This document shows positions 15,317 through 17,093 of a stretch of DNA of 17,093 bases, piece after piece. Below the pieces are notes generated by a model. It was not told where the DNA came from. It was given only the letters and a program-made list of their open reading frames with translations, and ran no database searches. The stretch is taken from assembly GCA_036495195.1 (NCBI GenBank), contig DASXNH010000108.1, positions 1 to 17,093 on the forward strand, written 5' to 3'. A program made the position numbers and the translations under genes. This DNA comes from Palsa-872 sp036495195. GTDB taxonomy: Bacteria; Chloroflexota; Dormibacteria; Dormibacterales; Dormibacteraceae. How positions within the stretch are numbered: position 1 is the stretch's first letter; every line of letters starts with the position of its first letter.

Positions 15317-16240
15317 ATGCGCGTATTCGTGACCGGCGCGACAGGATTCATCGGTTCTGCCGTCGTTCGTGAGCTGCTCGACACGGGACATGAGGTGCTC
15401 GGCCTTGCCCGCTCGGACGAGAGCGCGGGCAAGCTTGCCGCGACCGGGGCCCAGGTGCATCGCGGCGAGCTCGACGACCTGGACAGCCTGCGCCGCGGCG
15501 CGGCCGCCGCGGACGGAGTGATTCACACCGCTTTCAACCACGACTTCACGGTTCCCAGACCGGTCGCGGCCCAAGCCGACAGGCGCGCGATAGTCGCGAT
15601 GGCCGAGGTGCTCGAGGGGTCGGGCAGACCGCTCGTCATGACCTCGGGGACGGGCGGACTGGCGCCCGGCCGGTTGGCGACTGAAGACATAGCGCCTGAC
15701 CTGGCTTCGGATCGGGTCGGCCGCTACCAGAACGAAGAGGCGGCGATCGGGTTCGTTGAGCGCCAGGTGCGAGTATCGGTCGTGCGGTTCCCGCCCACGG
15801 TGCACGGCCGGGGTGACCATGGCTTCGTCGCGAGACTCATCGACATCGCGCGAACCAAGGGCGTGTCCGCCTATCCCGGCGACGGGTCCAACCGATGGCC
15901 TGCGGTGCACCGGCTCGACGCGGCGCATCTTTTCCGATTGGCTGTTGAGTCGACCATCGCAGGCGCCCGCCTGCACGGTGTCGCCGATGAGGGCGTGCCC
16001 ACGCGAAAGATCGCTGAAGTCATCGGCCGGCACCTGAACGTGCCGGTGACGTCGGTGGCAGATGAGCAGGTGAGCGGCCATTTCGGCTTCCTAGGCGCGT
16101 TCTTCGCGCTGGACTGCCCAGCTTCGAGCGCAATCACTCAGAAGCTGCTCCGCTGGCAACCGCTGCAGCCAGGTCTCATCGACGACCTTAACGAGGGCCA
16201 CTATTTCGCAAACGCTGCCACCACCGCCGCATCGCGCTGA
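15317..16240 (+). CDS. NAD(P)-dependent epimerase/dehydratase-like SDR protein
   Basis: This 307-aa Rossmann-fold protein is of the atypical/extended SDR group. The nucleotide-binding motif is TGATGFIG (6-13), followed by HEVLGLARSDESAGKL, DGVIHTAFNHDF and a C-terminal substrate-binding half (PAVHRLDAAHLFRLAVE, GVADEGVPTRKIAEVIGRHL). The catalytic YxxxK of classical SDRs is not intact: the matching region reads YQNEE, with no lysine, so it may bind the cofactor without classical oxidoreductase chemistry or use other residues, as many NmrA- or SDR_a5-like proteins do. The start is firm, with AGGAGGT 7 nt before ATG 15317. It is divergent from, and probably repressed by, the TetR protein. Substrate unknown. 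Confidence 0.92.
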   Translation: MRVFVTGATGFIGSAVVRELLDTGHEVLGLARSDESAGKLAATGAQVHRGELDDLDSLRRGAAAADGVIHTAFNHDFTVPRPVAAQADRRAIVAMAEVLEGSGRPLVMTSGTGGLAPGRLATEDIAPDLASDRVGRYQNEEAAIGFVERQVRVSVVRFPPTVHGRGDHGFVARLIDIARTKGVSAYPGDGSNRWPAVHRLDAAHLFRLAVESTIAGARLHGVADEGVPTRKIAEVIGRHLNVPVTSVADEQVSGHFGFLGAFFALDCPASSAITQKLLRWQPLQPGLIDDLNEGHYFANAATTAASR

Positions 16241-16428
16241 CGCTGAGCTGTCAACAGATAGCGGAGTCCTAGCGCCGCGATCGCGGATTGCCACGGCAAT
16301 TCGCGATCGCATGCGTGCTCGAACATCTGATGAACCCGCGGACGTTCGAAGAGAACACTTTCCATCGCAAAAGATCCAGAGTGCATCGCCGCCGCGGCCA
16401 GCGCAACGACGAGGGCGAACGGCGTCAT
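16241..16428 (-). pseudogene. Possible DUF1304-like membrane protein remnant
   Basis: The minus-strand frame from ATG 16428 begins with a hydrophobic helix followed by a pattern that recalls the N-terminus of DUF1304 proteins (VALAAAAMHSGSFAMES, then LFERPRVHQMF). After this the expected family motif (NQGxYNxxLA) is absent from the frame. A faintly similar stretch, AIRDRGARTPLSV, appears in another frame just after it, suggesting a frameshift. The frame then runs into the 3' end of the SDR gene. There is no ribosome site. I read it as a broken, truncated copy; chance resemblance is possible. Confidence 0.3.
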
Positions 16429-16562
16429 CAGCCCGCGCGGCGCAGCGTGTCCTCGTTCATGGTCTGCAGCACCCGAGGAAGCCCTGCCCGCAGCATCTTG
16501 CGGCGGACCAACCCAAGCAACCTTGAAATGCGAAACCGCCTAGACCATGGAAGCCGGCGAAG

Positions 16563-17093
16563 GTGTCGTTCAGCGCTTCACGCCGTGTCACCGGAAACGC
16601 GGCGGCCACGGTCGCCAACGTCGTCGGAAACCCCGGAGTTGTCCGCATCGGCGTCGTCTCCGACCTGTTGGACCAGGTGTTCTTCGTGTTCTTGGCCGTG
16701 ATGCTCTACGTTCTGCTCAGAAACGTAAACAGGAATGTCGCTTTCGCGATGGTGGTCCTGGTCGCCCTCGCGGCGGGCATCGGGACTCTCAACGCAATCT
16801 TCGAGTTTGAGGGCTTGCGCATAGCCACCAACAGCTCTTACGTGGCCGCCTTCGGCGCCGTGGGATCGAACGCCCTGGTGCTGACCATGCTCGACATCCA
16901 GCACTGTGGCTTGCTCAGTGCGCAGATCTTCTTTGGCCTGTGGCTGACCCCACTCGGGTATCTCGCCTATAAATCAGGGCGGTTTCCCAAGGCGCTCGGG
17001 GTCGCACTCGTTGTGGCCACCGTCTGCTACCTCGCGGACCTGCTCGCGGCCTTCCTGGTTCCGGACTTTGGCCAAAAGATTCACACCTTCATC
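16563..17093 (+). CDS. DUF4386 family membrane protein, 5' end abnormal, 3' end off the window
   Basis: From a GTG at 16563 the frame runs open to the edge (177 codons) and matches DUF4386 membrane proteins: VTGNAAATVANVVGNPGVVRIG, then VSDLLDQVFFVFLAVMLYVL, the conserved FFGLWLTPLGYLAYKSGRFP and a following YLADLLAAFLVP helix. Family members normally begin with one more transmembrane helix before the NAAATVANV region. Here that stretch reads as hydrophilic, basic sequence, and a stop codon (16524-16526) closes the frame just upstream. The GTG has no good Shine-Dalgarno. The gene is therefore probably 5'-truncated or frameshifted, and may be a pseudogene. DUF4386 has no assigned function. Confidence 0.7.
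   Translation, partial: MSFSASRRVTGNAAATVANVVGNPGVVRIGVVSDLLDQVFFVFLAVMLYVLLRNVNRNVAFAMVVLVALAAGIGTLNAIFEFEGLRIATNSSYVAAFGAVGSNALVLTMLDIQHCGLLSAQIFFGLWLTPLGYLAYKSGRFPKALGVALVVATVCYLADLLAAFLVPDFGQKIHTFI

Noticed and set aside
16288..16701. Plus-strand 137-codon frame before and into the DUF4386 gene
   Set aside because: Arginine/serine-rich translation with no family pattern; its second half is a shadow of the DUF4386 frame.

Overview
The window is GC-rich and densely packed, with short gaps, 4-bp stop/start overlaps and frequent GTG or TTG starts. It reads as a chromosomal stretch of a soil-type high-GC bacterium. A Chloroflexota/Dormibacterota-like or actinobacterial host would fit the gene mix (CoxLMS hydroxylase, LtrA, DUF4386, leaderless-looking starts), but nothing here fixes the phylum. 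I saw no RNA gene, IS element or CRISPR array.

About 1-12,765 is one long co-oriented block on the minus strand. In transcription order it holds: a GntR/HutC regulator; a MoxR/CoxD-like AAA+ ATPase; a CoxE-like VWA protein; the three subunits of a molybdenum hydroxylase (large Mo subunit, FAD subunit, 2Fe-2S subunit); a cytosine-deaminase-like amidohydrolase; a RbsBAC-type ABC importer (Tat/lipoprotein binding protein, double ATPase, permease); and a second FAD subunit cut by the left edge. Three candidate promoters, before the regulator, the large subunit and the binding protein, share a similar sequence at the -10 position. This suggests that the regulator controls three consecutive transcripts. 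A 27-codon leader ORF overlaps the start of the binding-protein gene.

The likely job of the block is import of a small, probably nitrogen-containing heterocyclic compound, its hydroxylation by the molybdenum enzyme and its hydrolysis or deamination by the amidohydrolase, with the MoxR/VWA pair maturing the cofactor. The large subunit lacks the CO dehydrogenase signature, so this is not a CO-oxidation cluster. The substrate is inferred, not shown.

About 12,766-13,288 is a 523-bp gap with several inverted repeats and no convincing gene. It is followed on the plus strand by an LtrA-family membrane protein. Next comes a divergent pair, a TetR regulator (minus) and an NAD(P)-binding SDR-type protein (plus), separated by two near-identical operator palindromes. 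The right end (about 16,241-17,093) looks decayed: a possible DUF1304-like remnant on the minus strand and a DUF4386 membrane protein on the plus strand that lacks its usual N-terminal segment and runs off the edge.
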